From: Parasegetibacter sp. NRK P23
GTDB taxonomy: Bacteria > Bacteroidota > Bacteroidia > Chitinophagales > Chitinophagaceae
Direction of reading: 5' to 3'
Assembly (NCBI RefSeq): GCF_023721715.1
Contig: NZ_JAMDLG010000001.1
Coordinates: 3,511,784-3,575,783, forward strand
DNA length: 64,000 nucleotides
Below the pieces are notes generated by a model that was not told where the DNA came from, searched no databases, and saw only the letters and a program-made list of their open reading frames with translations. A program made the translations under genes and the position numbers. Each line of letters begins with the position of its first letter. The first letter of the stretch is position 1. This document shows positions 16,479-25,524 of the stretch, piece after piece.

Positions 16479-18665
16479 ATGATCATATCTGTATGGAGAT
16501 ACAGCCACCTCGCACTGGCCGTATCTTCTTTTTTATTGCTCCTCCTCGCCTCCGTTACAGGAATTGTACTGGCTTTCGATCCTTTGACCGATAAGGCCGC
16601 CACACACCGTGTGCAGGACCCTTCAACTGTTCGTTTATCCGAAGCCGTTCCCCTGCTGAAAGAAAAGTATGGGGATGTGCATGAACTCCGGATGGAGAAA
16701 GGTGCACTCGTGCTGCATTGGACCGATGAAGCCGGTAACGGGGAAAAGTCGTACGTGGATGCCCGTAATGGTAAAGAACTGGGTGCGGTGGAAGAACAAT
16801 CTTCCTTTTTCCAATGGGTGACCGCTTTGCACCGTTCCCTTTTTTTACATGAAACGGGACGGTTATTGATGGGCATTACCTGCTTTTTGCTAATGCTCAT
16901 TGTCATCTCAGGGATCATCCTGGTGGTCCAGCGGCAGAAAGGTATCCTTCGTTTTTTCGCAAGGGTAGGGCATGAATCAGGGGCGCAATACTTTCACGTG
17001 GTATTTGGCCGGATAGCGCTTTTCCCGATACTGCTCATCGCTTTTACCGGCGCGTATCTTTCAGCGACGGGATTTGGTTGGATCAGGGCGGAAACACCTT
17101 CGGTGGAAGTGGATTTCGCTGCCATTAAAGCTGAACCTGAATTGGATTGGAATAGTTTCACAGTTTTTAAAAATCATTCACTCGCCGACCTGCAAACCCT
17201 GGAGTTCCCGTTCTCGGAGGATGTGGAAGATTATTTCACGGTAAAGTTCCATGACAGCACCATCGCCATCAACCAGGTGACTGGCGAATTGCTGGCAAAG
17301 GCGGAACACAGTTCAGCGGCGAAACTCAACGCCTGGAGCCTCGATTGGCATACGGGCAGATCGGGCGCCGTATGGGCCATCATCCTGGCCATCTCCTGCG
17401 GGTATATTTTGTTCTTTATCGGCTCGGGTTTCCTGATCACTTTCCGGAGAAGGGCCAATAAAAAGAAGAATAAGTTCAGGGCCGACGAATGCACCACCGT
17501 TATACTGGTGGGTTCCGAGAACGGCAGCACATTGCGTTGCGCTGTTTCGGTTTCCAAACAATTGTCGGCGAAAGGGGAGAAGGTATGGCTCACAGATATG
17601 AACAATTATAAGGTGTTCCCGGCCATGCAGCAACTGATCGTTTTCACGAGTACGCATGGCCTGGGCGATCCACCTTCCAATGCTGGAAAGTTCCTTTCAC
17701 GGCTTCCAAAAATGCCACAACCGCAACACGTAAATTTTACTGTGCTGGCATTTGGTTCGCGCAGTTACGATGATTTTTGCCGCTTTGGTCTTGAAGTAGA
17801 TGCCGCGTTAAGAAAACAGGAATGGGCACAACCCATAATGGACGTTCATACTGTAAATGACCGTTCCCCTGAAGACTACGCCACCTGGTGCAAACTGTAT
17901 ACAGCGGTTTCCGGGCAATTCATAGAACCGGATGCAAAACTGTTTCCCGCGCACCACCTTCACCTGCCGTCATTTACCGTTGTACAAAAAAGCGACGCGA
18001 CGGAACCCGACTATGCTTTCGAAATTACCTTACTGCCCAAAAAGAAAATGAAGGTCCGCTCCGGCGACCTGCTGGCCATCTATCCCGCCAATGACCACCG
18101 GGAAAGGTTGTATTCGATCGGTATGTTGGGAGATGCCATTCACCTTAGTCTCAAACTGCATCCGGAAGGACTGGGTTCAACATTCCTGCACCAACTCCAG
18201 GTGGAGGATACATTGAAGGCGCGTATCGTGGAGAACCGGCATTTCCATTTTCCAGGCGGTAAAAATCCTGTTATCATGATCTCGAACGGAACGGGTATCG
18301 CCCCCTTCCTGGGCATGATCGGGGAAAATAAAAAGGGAAGAATAGTGCATCTTTATACCGGGTTCAGGTACAGATATTCGCTTGACCGTTACCGTGAATT
18401 ATTGTCTGGTTACGAAGCGGGAGGCCGCTTGTCGGGCCTGCATGAAGCCTATTCGAGAGAAGCATCGCGCATGTATGTGACCGATATACTCGCAAGGGAC
18501 ACGGAGGAAATTACGGAACTGCTTCGTGCAGGTGCGGTGGTTATGTTATGCGGTTCCCTGGCCATGCAGAAGGATGTGTGCGCGCTGCTTAGTAATATAT
18601 GCCGTGAAAAAGGGTTAGGCGACATTTTACTGGAGAAAGGAAGGCTGCTGACCGATTGTTATTGA
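16479..18665 (+). CDS. PepSY membrane protein fused to flavodoxin and FNR-type reductase domains
   Basis: 728 residues. The N-terminal half is a PepSY-associated membrane module with helices near 9-31, 128-150, 173-195 and 297-321; His10, His118, His124, His173 and His291 lie at membrane edges and could bind heme. A basic stretch (RRRANKKKNK, about 323) leads to a cytoplasmic flavodoxin domain (339-485; VGSENGSTLRCA, 'STHGLGDPPSNAGKF'). Then comes a ferredoxin-NADP reductase unit with the FAD motif RLYSIG (about 543) and the NADP motif NGTGIAPFLG (about 606). It resembles a sulfite-reductase flavoprotein joined to a membrane anchor. It likely moves electrons from NAD(P)H through FAD/FMN across the membrane to periplasmic acceptors. 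Convergent with apbE, 8 bases apart. Confidence 0.9.
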   Translation: MIISVWRYSHLALAVSSFLLLLLASVTGIVLAFDPLTDKAATHRVQDPSTVRLSEAVPLLKEKYGDVHELRMEKGALVLHWTDEAGNGEKSYVDARNGKELGAVEEQSSFFQWVTALHRSLFLHETGRLLMGITCFLLMLIVISGIILVVQRQKGILRFFARVGHESGAQYFHVVFGRIALFPILLIAFTGAYLSATGFGWIRAETPSVEVDFAAIKAEPELDWNSFTVFKNHSLADLQTLEFPFSEDVEDYFTVKFHDSTIAINQVTGELLAKAEHSSAAKLNAWSLDWHTGRSGAVWAIILAISCGYILFFIGSGFLITFRRRANKKKNKFRADECTTVILVGSENGSTLRCAVSVSKQLSAKGEKVWLTDMNNYKVFPAMQQLIVFTSTHGLGDPPSNAGKFLSRLPKMPQPQHVNFTVLAFGSRSYDDFCRFGLEVDAALRKQEWAQPIMDVHTVNDRSPEDYATWCKLYTAVSGQFIEPDAKLFPAHHLHLPSFTVVQKSDATEPDYAFEITLLPKKKMKVRSGDLLAIYPANDHRERLYSIGMLGDAIHLSLKLHPEGLGSTFLHQLQVEDTLKARIVENRHFHFPGGKNPVIMISNGTGIAPFLGMIGENKKGRIVHLYTGFRYRYSLDRYRELLSGYEAGGRLSGLHEAYSREASRMYVTDILARDTEEITELLRAGAVVMLCGSLAMQKDVCALLSNICREKGLGDILLEKGRLLTDCY

Positions 18666-18673
18666 GCCTGCTT

Positions 18674-19675
18674 TTAATCGTTATTCTTTACCCGATATGT
18701 TTCCAGCGGAATAGTTTCTGAATGAATGAATTTGCCTTTATCGGTGGCCATAATGTAGGTATAGCCCGGAAATTTTTTCAGCAGTTTTTTACCTTTCTTA
18801 CTGCCCAACACCATAATGGAAGTGCTGAAACCATTCGCCAGTTCCGCACTGGGTCCGAATACGGTTACACTGGATAACCCTGTGGCCGGGTAGCCTGTCG
18901 CCGGGTTGATGATGTGCGAATACCGTTTTCCATTGATCTCCGCGAACTTTTCATAACTGCCGGAAGTAACGGCCGCCCCGGATTTTTCGAGTGGAATGAT
19001 GGCGTACAGGTCACCGCGGTGGAACGGATGCGCAAGCCCGATCATCCAGGGTTTGCCATCGGGTTTTCTGCCCCAGGTATTCATATCGCCCGATCCGTTC
19101 ACGATACCCGCTTTCACCCCGCGTGCCAGCATCATTTCACGGCACCTGTCTGCCGCGTAACCTTCTCCCAGTGCGCCAAAGCCGATCTTCATTCCTTTTA
19201 GCTTCAGGAAGATGGTGGACTGCACGGTGTCAATTTCAATGTTCCGGTAGCTCACTTTGGCCTTCGCTTTTTTCACCGCTGCGCGGGAAGGCATTTCCAT
19301 TTCGGAGCCATCGAATTTCCAGATTTTTTCCATGGCCGCGAAACTGATATCGAAGGCACCGTTCGTTAGTTTAGATAGTTCCAGCGCCCGTTGTGTGAGG
19401 GCGATCACTTCTTGGTCCACTTTCACCGGCGCGATGCCCGCCTGTTGGTTCACGTGTGAAACCTGCGTGGTATCTATCCAGTCCGAGATCAGGTATTCTA
19501 TCCTTTTTATTTCCGCGATAGCGTCATCAATATGTTTTTCCGCTTTCAGGGAATCTTCCGCTACAATCGTAATGTCGAATCTTGCACCCATCAGCTTTAC
19601 GGTGCGGCTGCGCAGGGTTTGTGCTTCGGAAATATGGCAGAAGCAAACACCCAGGATCAAAATGAAATATCTCAT
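18674..19675 (-). CDS. apbE: ApbE family FAD:protein FMN transferase, exported (copy 1)
   Basis: 333 residues with a signal peptide (MRYFILILGVCFCHISEAQ). ApbE motifs: MGARFDITI near 29, 'SDWIDTTQVSHVNQQAG', 'TNGAFDISF', 'GFGALGEGYAADR', 'GIVNGSGDMNTWG' and 'YSHIINPATGYPA' with the Mg-site residues. It cleaves FAD and attaches FMN by a phosphoester bond to Thr/Ser of exported proteins. Convergent with the PepSY flavoreductase operon and presumably its maturation enzyme. On its own strand it follows the MocR gene by 26 bases, so it may be partly read from that promoter. Confidence 0.95.
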   Translation of the reverse strand: MRYFILILGVCFCHISEAQTLRSRTVKLMGARFDITIVAEDSLKAEKHIDDAIAEIKRIEYLISDWIDTTQVSHVNQQAGIAPVKVDQEVIALTQRALELSKLTNGAFDISFAAMEKIWKFDGSEMEMPSRAAVKKAKAKVSYRNIEIDTVQSTIFLKLKGMKIGFGALGEGYAADRCREMMLARGVKAGIVNGSGDMNTWGRKPDGKPWMIGLAHPFHRGDLYAIIPLEKSGAAVTSGSYEKFAEINGKRYSHIINPATGYPATGLSSVTVFGPSAELANGFSTSIMVLGSKKGKKLLKKFPGYTYIMATDKGKFIHSETIPLETYRVKNND

Positions 19676-19701
19676 GGTGCGAAGTTGGGAAGAAAAAACG
19701 A

Positions 19702-21117
19702 TCAGTACATGTTTTTAATGAGCCTGCCCAATTTTTTCAGGGCCTGCTCTGTTTTCGGGTTCCAATGTATGCCGTAACTGAGCCGCATGCAATTGTTGAA
19801 CTGGTTGTGCAGCGTGAACATTCTTCCCGGTGCGATACTGATGTTCTGCTTTAACGCGGCATGGTATACATCCACGGTATCTATTTTCCGGTCGAGTTCC
19901 AGCCAGAGGATGAAACCACCGTTGGGACGGCTCACTTTGGTGGTATCGGGGAAATGGTCTCCGATGGCGCTGATGAACCGCAAACTGTTGTGGTGCAGTG
20001 TTCTTCTGAGGTTCCGGAGATGGTGTTCATAGCGACCTTTCTCCAGAAAGTTCGCCACTACTTCCTGGGTGATGGTGGTGGAAGAAATGGAATGCGTCAT
20101 TTTCAGGTGTATGATCTTCTCTTTGAATTTTCCTGGCGCCACCCAGCCCACACGGTAACCCGGCGCCAGCGTTTTGGAAACGGAACCGCACCACAAAACA
20201 AGTCCGGCCTCATCAAATGCTTTGCAGGGTTTCGGACGGGAGGCGCCGAAATAAACTTCTCCGTAAAGATCATCCTCAATCAGCGGGATGCCTTTCTCCG
20301 CAAGCATGCGCACCACGGCTTTCTTGTTTTCCTCTGGCATACAGGATCCCAGCGGGTTGTTGAAATTGCTGATGAGCAGGCATACATTGATATGGGGCAG
20401 CACTTTTTTCAGGGCATCGGGGTCAACGCCGGTGAGCGGGTGCGTGGGCAATTCCAGCACATTCAGTTGGAGGCTCTTCGCGAGTTGAAGGATACCGAAA
20501 TACACCGGGCTCTCCACCGCGATGGTATCGCCGGGTTTGGTGGTGGCCATCATACAATAGGAGAGCGCGTTCATCGTGCCCGCGGTGGTCACCACTTCTT
20601 CATCGGTAAGACTACCACCCCAGGTGAAGGACCAGCGGGCGATGTCGCGACGCAGCTTCAGGTTACCCTGGATGTCTTCATAACCTGTTCCGCCTCCGGG
20701 CAAGCTGCGCAAGGCCTCCACAAAGCCTTTGTTCAGTTTGGCCACGGGCAGCAGTTGTTCATCGGGCACGCCAAGCGATAGACGGACTATAGACGGATCG
20801 TTCAACGAATGGTACACTTTCCCGATCAGGGCTTCCGTATCGGAGAAGTTCACGGTAGCCGAAGGCGTGCTCATGCCCGGAATGGAAAGTTTTTTCTTGA
20901 GCGCAGCACTCACAAAGAACCCGGATTGCGGCCTGGATTCAATCATACCCTTCCGCTCTAGTTCAAGATAGGCTTGCGTTGCGGTGTTCATGCTTACACC
21001 CTGTTCGCTGCATACCGTGCGGAGGGAGGGAAGTTTGTCGCCGGGTTTCAATACCTCGTTCCGGATCTGTTTTTCCAGCGCCATGGCGATGCCTTCGTAT
21101 AAAAGTTCTTTTTTCAT
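19702..21117 (-). CDS. MocR/PdxR-type GntR regulator with aminotransferase domain
   Basis: 471 residues. Residues 1-75 are a GntR winged helix (LKPGDKLPSLRTVCSEQGVS, 'TATQAYLELERKGMIESRP'). Residues about 110-465 are a class I aminotransferase fold with 'VTTAGTMNALSYCMMATTKPGD' in part, 'LIEDDLYGEV' and the PLP lysine motif SVSKTLAPGYRVGW. Such proteins use PLP or an amino-acid adduct as effector. Divergent from an EamA exporter gene, the typical target arrangement for this family, so control of that exporter is likely. Confidence 0.93.
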   Translation of the reverse strand: MKKELLYEGIAMALEKQIRNEVLKPGDKLPSLRTVCSEQGVSMNTATQAYLELERKGMIESRPQSGFFVSAALKKKLSIPGMSTPSATVNFSDTEALIGKVYHSLNDPSIVRLSLGVPDEQLLPVAKLNKGFVEALRSLPGGGTGYEDIQGNLKLRRDIARWSFTWGGSLTDEEVVTTAGTMNALSYCMMATTKPGDTIAVESPVYFGILQLAKSLQLNVLELPTHPLTGVDPDALKKVLPHINVCLLISNFNNPLGSCMPEENKKAVVRMLAEKGIPLIEDDLYGEVYFGASRPKPCKAFDEAGLVLWCGSVSKTLAPGYRVGWVAPGKFKEKIIHLKMTHSISSTTITQEVVANFLEKGRYEHHLRNLRRTLHHNSLRFISAIGDHFPDTTKVSRPNGGFILWLELDRKIDTVDVYHAALKQNISIAPGRMFTLHNQFNNCMRLSYGIHWNPKTEQALKKLGRLIKNMY

Positions 21118-21238
21118 ATTTTAAACTGTACCCATTAAAAGTAGGAAAATTGTATCTGTTATTGTTTTGATTTTTTGAAGAATTTTGAATTCGGATAAGT
21201 ACGATAGCTGCCGGGAAAGACTTTATAAATCGAGCATT

Positions 21239-22171
21239 ATGAACAAAGCATTAACGCGTGCGTACCTTGCGCTGGCATTGGTATGTGTGGTTTGGGGCAC
21301 CACTTATTTCTTCCTCCGGATCGGCGTGGAAACCATTCCCCCGTTTCTATTTTCAGGCGTGCGGCAAATGATCGCGGGCGGACTGCTCATCGCGCTCCTG
21401 GTACTCAGTGGTCATTTAAAAGGATTCAACTGGAAGGTGTTGATGCACCAATCCATTCCGGGCATCCTGATGATTTCGTTGGGCAATGGCGTGGTGGGGT
21501 GGAGCGAACAGTTCATCCCCAGCGGACTTGCGGCGCTCATCGTTTCTATTATGCCCGTGTATATCGTGTTCATCGCATTTGTTTCCGGGGCCGACCGCCG
21601 CGCATTGAATGGCAGTATTCTGTTGGGGTTGTTCCTGGGTTCTTTGGGCATCGTGCTCATGTTCAGCGATAACCTTTCCGACCTTGCCAACCCCAGCTAT
21701 TTCTCAGGCATGGTAATGGCTTTTATCGCCGCGCTGGCCTGGGCTTCGGGTAGTGTGTACTCCAAATACAGGCCTTCCGGCGCGGGCGCTATGGTGAACG
21801 CAGCCGCGCAAATGATTTCCGGCGGCTTCTTCCTGCTGCTGATGAGTTTTTTCCTGGATGATTATTCCAGGCTGGCGCATGTTTCTTCAGAAAGTATCTG
21901 GTCGCTCATATATCTTATTGTGGCAGGATCATTGTTAACCTATCCCTGCTTCATTTATGCGCTGGAAAAATTACCGGTAGGACTTTCTTCCATCTATGCC
22001 TATATCAATCCCTTCATCGCTTTGTTGCTGGGGTTCTTTTTCCTGGGAGAGAAATTAACCTGGATCACATCGCTCGCCTTGCTGGCCGCGGTGGGCGGCG
22101 TGTTCTTCATCAACAGGGGATACCGCGTTCCACGCATTGGAAAGAATAAAATAGCCGTGAGTAAAATCTAA
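21239..22171 (+). CDS. EamA/DMT-family transporter
   Basis: 310 residues from the ATG at 21239; the frame extends upstream only to a TTG. Ten hydrophobic helices in two EamA halves, starting MNKALTRAYLALALVCVVWG and including 'GLAALIVSIMPVYIVF' and 'GLSSIYAYINPFIALLLGFF', followed by a basic tail. Members export amino acids, metabolites or drugs; the substrate is not visible. Divergent from the MocR regulator and followed after 4 bases by a GNAT acetyltransferase, probably cotranscribed. Confidence 0.92.
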   Translation: MNKALTRAYLALALVCVVWGTTYFFLRIGVETIPPFLFSGVRQMIAGGLLIALLVLSGHLKGFNWKVLMHQSIPGILMISLGNGVVGWSEQFIPSGLAALIVSIMPVYIVFIAFVSGADRRALNGSILLGLFLGSLGIVLMFSDNLSDLANPSYFSGMVMAFIAALAWASGSVYSKYRPSGAGAMVNAAAQMISGGFFLLLMSFFLDDYSRLAHVSSESIWSLIYLIVAGSLLTYPCFIYALEKLPVGLSSIYAYINPFIALLLGFFFLGEKLTWITSLALLAAVGGVFFINRGYRVPRIGKNKIAVSKI

Positions 22172-22175
22172 TGAT

Positions 22176-22670
22176 ATGCAAACTGATCTTACCATAAAAG
22201 AAACAATACCAGCCGAATTGGTGCTGGAAGATTTTCAACCTGAATTCGCCATTCATTTTGAACGCCTGAACAAGGCATGGCTGAACAAATATTTTGTAGT
22301 GGAACCCATTGATGAATATGTGCTAACGCATCCTGAGGAAGCGATCCTGAACGAAGGTGGCGCGATACTTTTCGCCCGTTACGGGAAAGACATCATCGGA
22401 ACCGTAGGATTGAAAAACCTGGGAAACCGCATGATGGAGCTCACAAAAATGGCCGTGGATGACAGGTTCCAGGGACTTGGGGCGGGAAAGTTCCTATGCA
22501 GAAATGCGATTGAAAAAGCGAGGAACATGAAAGCGGAGAAACTCATATTGTACTCACAAACAAAGTTGGAAACGGCGCTGGCTATTTACCGTAAGCACGG
22601 GTTTGTGTACATTCCTTTGGAGCCGGGAAAATATAAAAGAGCGGATGTGATGATGGAATTGGTGTTGTGA
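22176..22670 (+). CDS. GNAT family N-acetyltransferase
   Basis: 164 residues. The acetyl-CoA motif A is visible in 'LTKMAVDDRFQGLGAGKFLC' (the Q/RxxGxG pattern is QGLGAG, around 107-112), followed by 'LILYSQTKLETALAIYRKHGF', typical of the family's C-terminal half. It begins 4 bases after the exporter stop, so the two may act on the same compound (acetylate and export); that link is inference. Substrate unknown. Confidence 0.9.
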   Translation: MQTDLTIKETIPAELVLEDFQPEFAIHFERLNKAWLNKYFVVEPIDEYVLTHPEEAILNEGGAILFARYGKDIIGTVGLKNLGNRMMELTKMAVDDRFQGLGAGKFLCRNAIEKARNMKAEKLILYSQTKLETALAIYRKHGFVYIPLEPGKYKRADVMMELVL

Positions 22671-22686
22671 AATTGTCTTAACCGAA

Positions 22687-22713
22687 GCGGGCGTATTTTT
22701 TAGATACGCCCGC
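22687..22713. terminator. Hairpin between convergent genes
   Basis: Perfect 10-bp stem GCGGGCGTAT / ATACGCCCGC with a 7-base loop between the GNAT gene and the NHL-repeat gene. T-runs are weak on both sides (the loop itself is T-rich), so it probably works as a bidirectional terminator of moderate strength. Confidence 0.65.
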
Positions 22714-22735
22714 AAAACCATAGGATAGAACTATT

Positions 22736-24469
22736 TTATTTTTGAATGATAATTTTACTGTTGTAGAGCATATTTTCCCCATCGTGCAATTGTGCGAAGT
22801 ACATGCCATTCTTAATACTTTCCGGCAGGGTAACCTGTAGCAAAGCTGCTCCCGCCTGCGTATTCAGTTGTTTTGAGCATATTTTCTTCCCCATAGCATC
22901 ATAGAGGTTCAGCACCAGGGTTTTATTTTTATCGCTGTTCACCTGCACCTGCATAAGATTTCCCGTAACGGGGTTCGGCGTGATCTGCGCGGATGTACTG
23001 CCATCAAGGGATATTTTTACTATTTTGCTGTATTCGAAAGAGCCGTCTGTATCTATGGATTTCAGCCGGTAAAAATTGTTTCCTTTCATGGGTGATGGGT
23101 CTGTCCAGCTATAATTGAATTCGTTCAGGCCGTTTGCGACTGCGGGAACCGTTCCCACTTTAATAAACCTGCGACTGTTTTCGCTTCTTTCCACATCATA
23201 GGTGAGCACATTACTTTCGTTGAAAGCCGTCCATTTCAGGTCTATTTCATTCTCCCTTTTATTTGCGCGCAGGTTGGCGATATCCACCGGCAGGATGCCG
23301 AGGTTCACCATACGCACCACCTGGTTACCGTATTCAACTATATACATGTTGCCCAGCGAATTAAATGCCAGTCCAAAGGGGTTAGACAACTGAGCTGAAG
23401 TAGCCAGACCTCCTTCCCCGCAAGGCGCCGCGCCACAACTGCTTTTGGTAATACCTGCGACTGTGGTAATGATTCCGGTAGCTTTATCAATTTTTCTTAT
23501 GGCGGCATTGGAAGCGTCAGCCACGTAAAGGTTATCATCAGGGCCAACACGCAGTGAGAAGGGGGAGGTATGCCGGGCTGCTGTTGCCAGTCCGCCATCA
23601 CCACAGGGTGAAGTACTGCAACTCGACCGTAGAACACCGGAATAGGTGGATATAATGCCTGTGGTCATGTTGATTTTCCTGACGGAGTGGTTATTGTATT
23701 CCGCGACATATAAGTTACCTTCGGAGTCAAAATCCAGCCCGGAAGGGCCACTTAATTGCGCCGATGTGGCGGCGCCTCCGTCTCCGCAAGGGGCTGTTGC
23801 ACAGGAAGATTTCGTTGTGCCCGCCACTGTGGTAATAATCCCGGTTGTCTTATCCACTTTCCGGATCACATGGTTACCGTAATCGGCGATGAACATGTTT
23901 CCATTGGCGTCGAATGCTACCCCTATAGGGCTGTTCAATTGCGCCGAGGTGGCCAGTCCGCCATTCCCGCAGGGAGCGGAGGCACAGGAGCTTCTTAGTG
24001 TGCCAGCAACTGTGGTAATGATTCCAGTGTTTTTATCGATTTTTCTTATGGCATGGTTACTGAAATCTGCTATATAAATATTTCCATCGCCATCTAATGC
24101 AATCCCTCTTGGCCCGTTCAGTCGTGCGGCGGTGGCCAGCCCGCCATCACCACAAGGCGCCTCTGTGCAGTTTGTTCTTTGCTGGCCTGCAATGGTAGTA
24201 ATGATGCCTGTAGCGTAATTAATTTTTCGAATAACATGGTTACTGTATTCCGCGATGTAAATGTTGTTGTCGGCATCTATTGCAATGGCATTGGGGCTAT
24301 AAAGTTTGGCATCCGTAGCGAGCCCTCCATCGCCACAAGGTGCGGTTGAGCAGGATGTCCTCATCGTTCCGGCAACTGTAGTAATGATCTGTGCATAAGG
24401 TTTGTAATAAAAAAGCAGTACGCATAAAACTGCCACAAGCATTTTGCTTTTGCATGTAAAGTTGTTCAT
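22736..24469 (-). CDS. Secreted NHL-repeat beta-propeller protein with T9SS sorting domain
   Basis: 577 residues. After a signal segment (residues 8-26, ending YAQ) come six NHL repeats of exactly 61 residues each (about 30-390), each with the blade pattern 'GIAxDxxGNxYIADxxNHxIRKI'. Each repeat also contains C-x4-C in a [TS]-x-C-x4-C-G-[DNE]-GG loop (Cys40/45, 101/106, 162/167, 223/228, 284/289, 345/350). A fibronectin-like stretch follows, then a type A T9SS C-terminal domain (ITPNPVTGNLMQVQV..., ending KIIIQK). Predicted to be exported by type IX secretion and fixed at, or released from, the surface. Six units would close one six-bladed propeller. Ligand unknown. Confidence 0.9.
   Translation of the reverse strand: MNNFTCKSKMLVAVLCVLLFYYKPYAQIITTVAGTMRTSCSTAPCGDGGLATDAKLYSPNAIAIDADNNIYIAEYSNHVIRKINYATGIITTIAGQQRTNCTEAPCGDGGLATAARLNGPRGIALDGDGNIYIADFSNHAIRKIDKNTGIITTVAGTLRSSCASAPCGNGGLATSAQLNSPIGVAFDANGNMFIADYGNHVIRKVDKTTGIITTVAGTTKSSCATAPCGDGGAATSAQLSGPSGLDFDSEGNLYVAEYNNHSVRKINMTTGIISTYSGVLRSSCSTSPCGDGGLATAARHTSPFSLRVGPDDNLYVADASNAAIRKIDKATGIITTVAGITKSSCGAAPCGEGGLATSAQLSNPFGLAFNSLGNMYIVEYGNQVVRMVNLGILPVDIANLRANKRENEIDLKWTAFNESNVLTYDVERSENSRRFIKVGTVPAVANGLNEFNYSWTDPSPMKGNNFYRLKSIDTDGSFEYSKIVKISLDGSTSAQITPNPVTGNLMQVQVNSDKNKTLVLNLYDAMGKKICSKQLNTQAGAALLQVTLPESIKNGMYFAQLHDGENMLYNSKIIIQK
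23300..24382 (-). repeat. Six tandem 183-bp coding repeats
   Basis: The DNA under the NHL propeller repeats with a constant period of 183 bases and no spacing drift, judged from the equal spacing of the Cys codons. Such an array can expand or contract by recombination. Confidence 0.8.
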
Positions 24470-24650
24470 TCGGTTGGGTTTAGTTATTTCTATGGTTTGA
24501 TTTACAGCAACTACCGAATAAACTATGGTTGATTTTGTCTATTGTATATTAGGTAAATATATTCGCTTAAATAAGTGTTTTTTCTTATTAAAATTTAATG
24601 GGTAACGTTAAAGAGCAAACGTTCTAAACAAATTGGCTGATGGAAGATAT

Positions 24651-24677
24651 AAAAAAAGCGTACCATTTCTGATACGC
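24651..24677 (-). terminator. Terminator of the orphan response regulator gene
   Basis: On the minus strand: GCGTATCA-GAAA-TGGTACGC, an 8-bp stem with one G-T pair and a GAAA tetraloop, followed by TTTTTTT. It lies 29 bases after the stop codon at 24706. Confidence 0.85.
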
Positions 24678-24705
24678 CTTGTTTCTAAACTAAGATTAAG
24701 CGGGA

Positions 24706-25404
24706 TTACACCGGAACCACCAGCCTGAACCCATTTCCATGGATGTTCACGATTTCAATATTGCTGTCGTCCTTCAGGTATTTCCTGAGTTTGGCGATAT
24801 ACACATCCATACTCCTGCCGTTAAAATAAGTATCGCTGCCCCATATTTTCTTAAGTGCCTGTTCGCGTGGGAGCAAGTCGTTTTTGTGTTCGGCAAGCAT
24901 TTTCAGCAATTCGTTTTCTTTGGGAGAAAGCGTTTGCATGATGCCGTTATGACTCAATTCCCTGAGTTTTGGGTTGAAATGATAGCTGCCGAGGTCGAAC
25001 TCCTGGTTCTCGTTCTCTTTGGTTACTTCCTCGTTTCTTTTGAGGATCGCCTTTATTTTAAGCAGCAGTACTTCGCTGTCGAAGGGCTTCGTAATATAAT
25101 CATCGGCACCGAGTTTGTACCCGTTGATGATGTCTTCTTTCATGGTCTTCGCGGAGAGGAAGAACAGGGGAATATCGGGGTCCACATCGCGGATTTCTTC
25201 GGCGAGGGTGAAGCCGTCCATGTTCGGCATCATCACATCCAGGAGGCAGAGGTCAAACTTCTCCCTGCGGAAAGCCGCCAGTCCGAGGATGCCATCTCTT
25301 TCCAGGATCACTTCGTAATCGTTCAGTTCGAGGTAATTCTTCAGTACCATTCCCAGGTTGGTATCGTCTTCAACCAATAAAATCTTGCCCTTGGTTCCTT
25401 CCAT
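24706..25404 (-). CDS. OmpR-family response regulator, no kinase adjacent
   Basis: 232 residues. Receiver domain 8-123 with acidic pair ED (LLVEDD), phospho-acceptor Asp in LCLLDVMMPNMDG (about 56), Thr/Ser switch FLSAKT and Lys in DDYITKPF. The C-terminal winged helix (about 135-230) has 'LSPKENELLKMLAEH' and 'RSMDVYIAKLRKYL'. The protein resembles the RprY-type regulators of Bacteroidota. No histidine kinase gene is next to it here, so its partner is encoded elsewhere. Divergent from the HerA-like ATPase gene. Confidence 0.93.
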   Translation of the reverse strand: MEGTKGKILLVEDDTNLGMVLKNYLELNDYEVILERDGILGLAAFRREKFDLCLLDVMMPNMDGFTLAEEIRDVDPDIPLFFLSAKTMKEDIINGYKLGADDYITKPFDSEVLLLKIKAILKRNEEVTKENENQEFDLGSYHFNPKLRELSHNGIMQTLSPKENELLKMLAEHKNDLLPREQALKKIWGSDTYFNGRSMDVYIAKLRKYLKDDSNIEIVNIHGNGFRLVVPV

Positions 25405-25524
25405 AATATGATGATGTTTTAACTGTTACAAATAAAGTTAATTCATTTTTTTACAAGCACGGCAGGCGGATAATGTTTTGTTAAGAGTTGGCTGAAACCT
25501 TAACTTGGTGGAAAATAAGTATCT

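Noticed and set aside
24706-25404. Response regulator as controller of the HerA-like or NHL genes
   Set aside because: No shared operator-like repeat was seen upstream of the neighbours, so I left it as an orphan.
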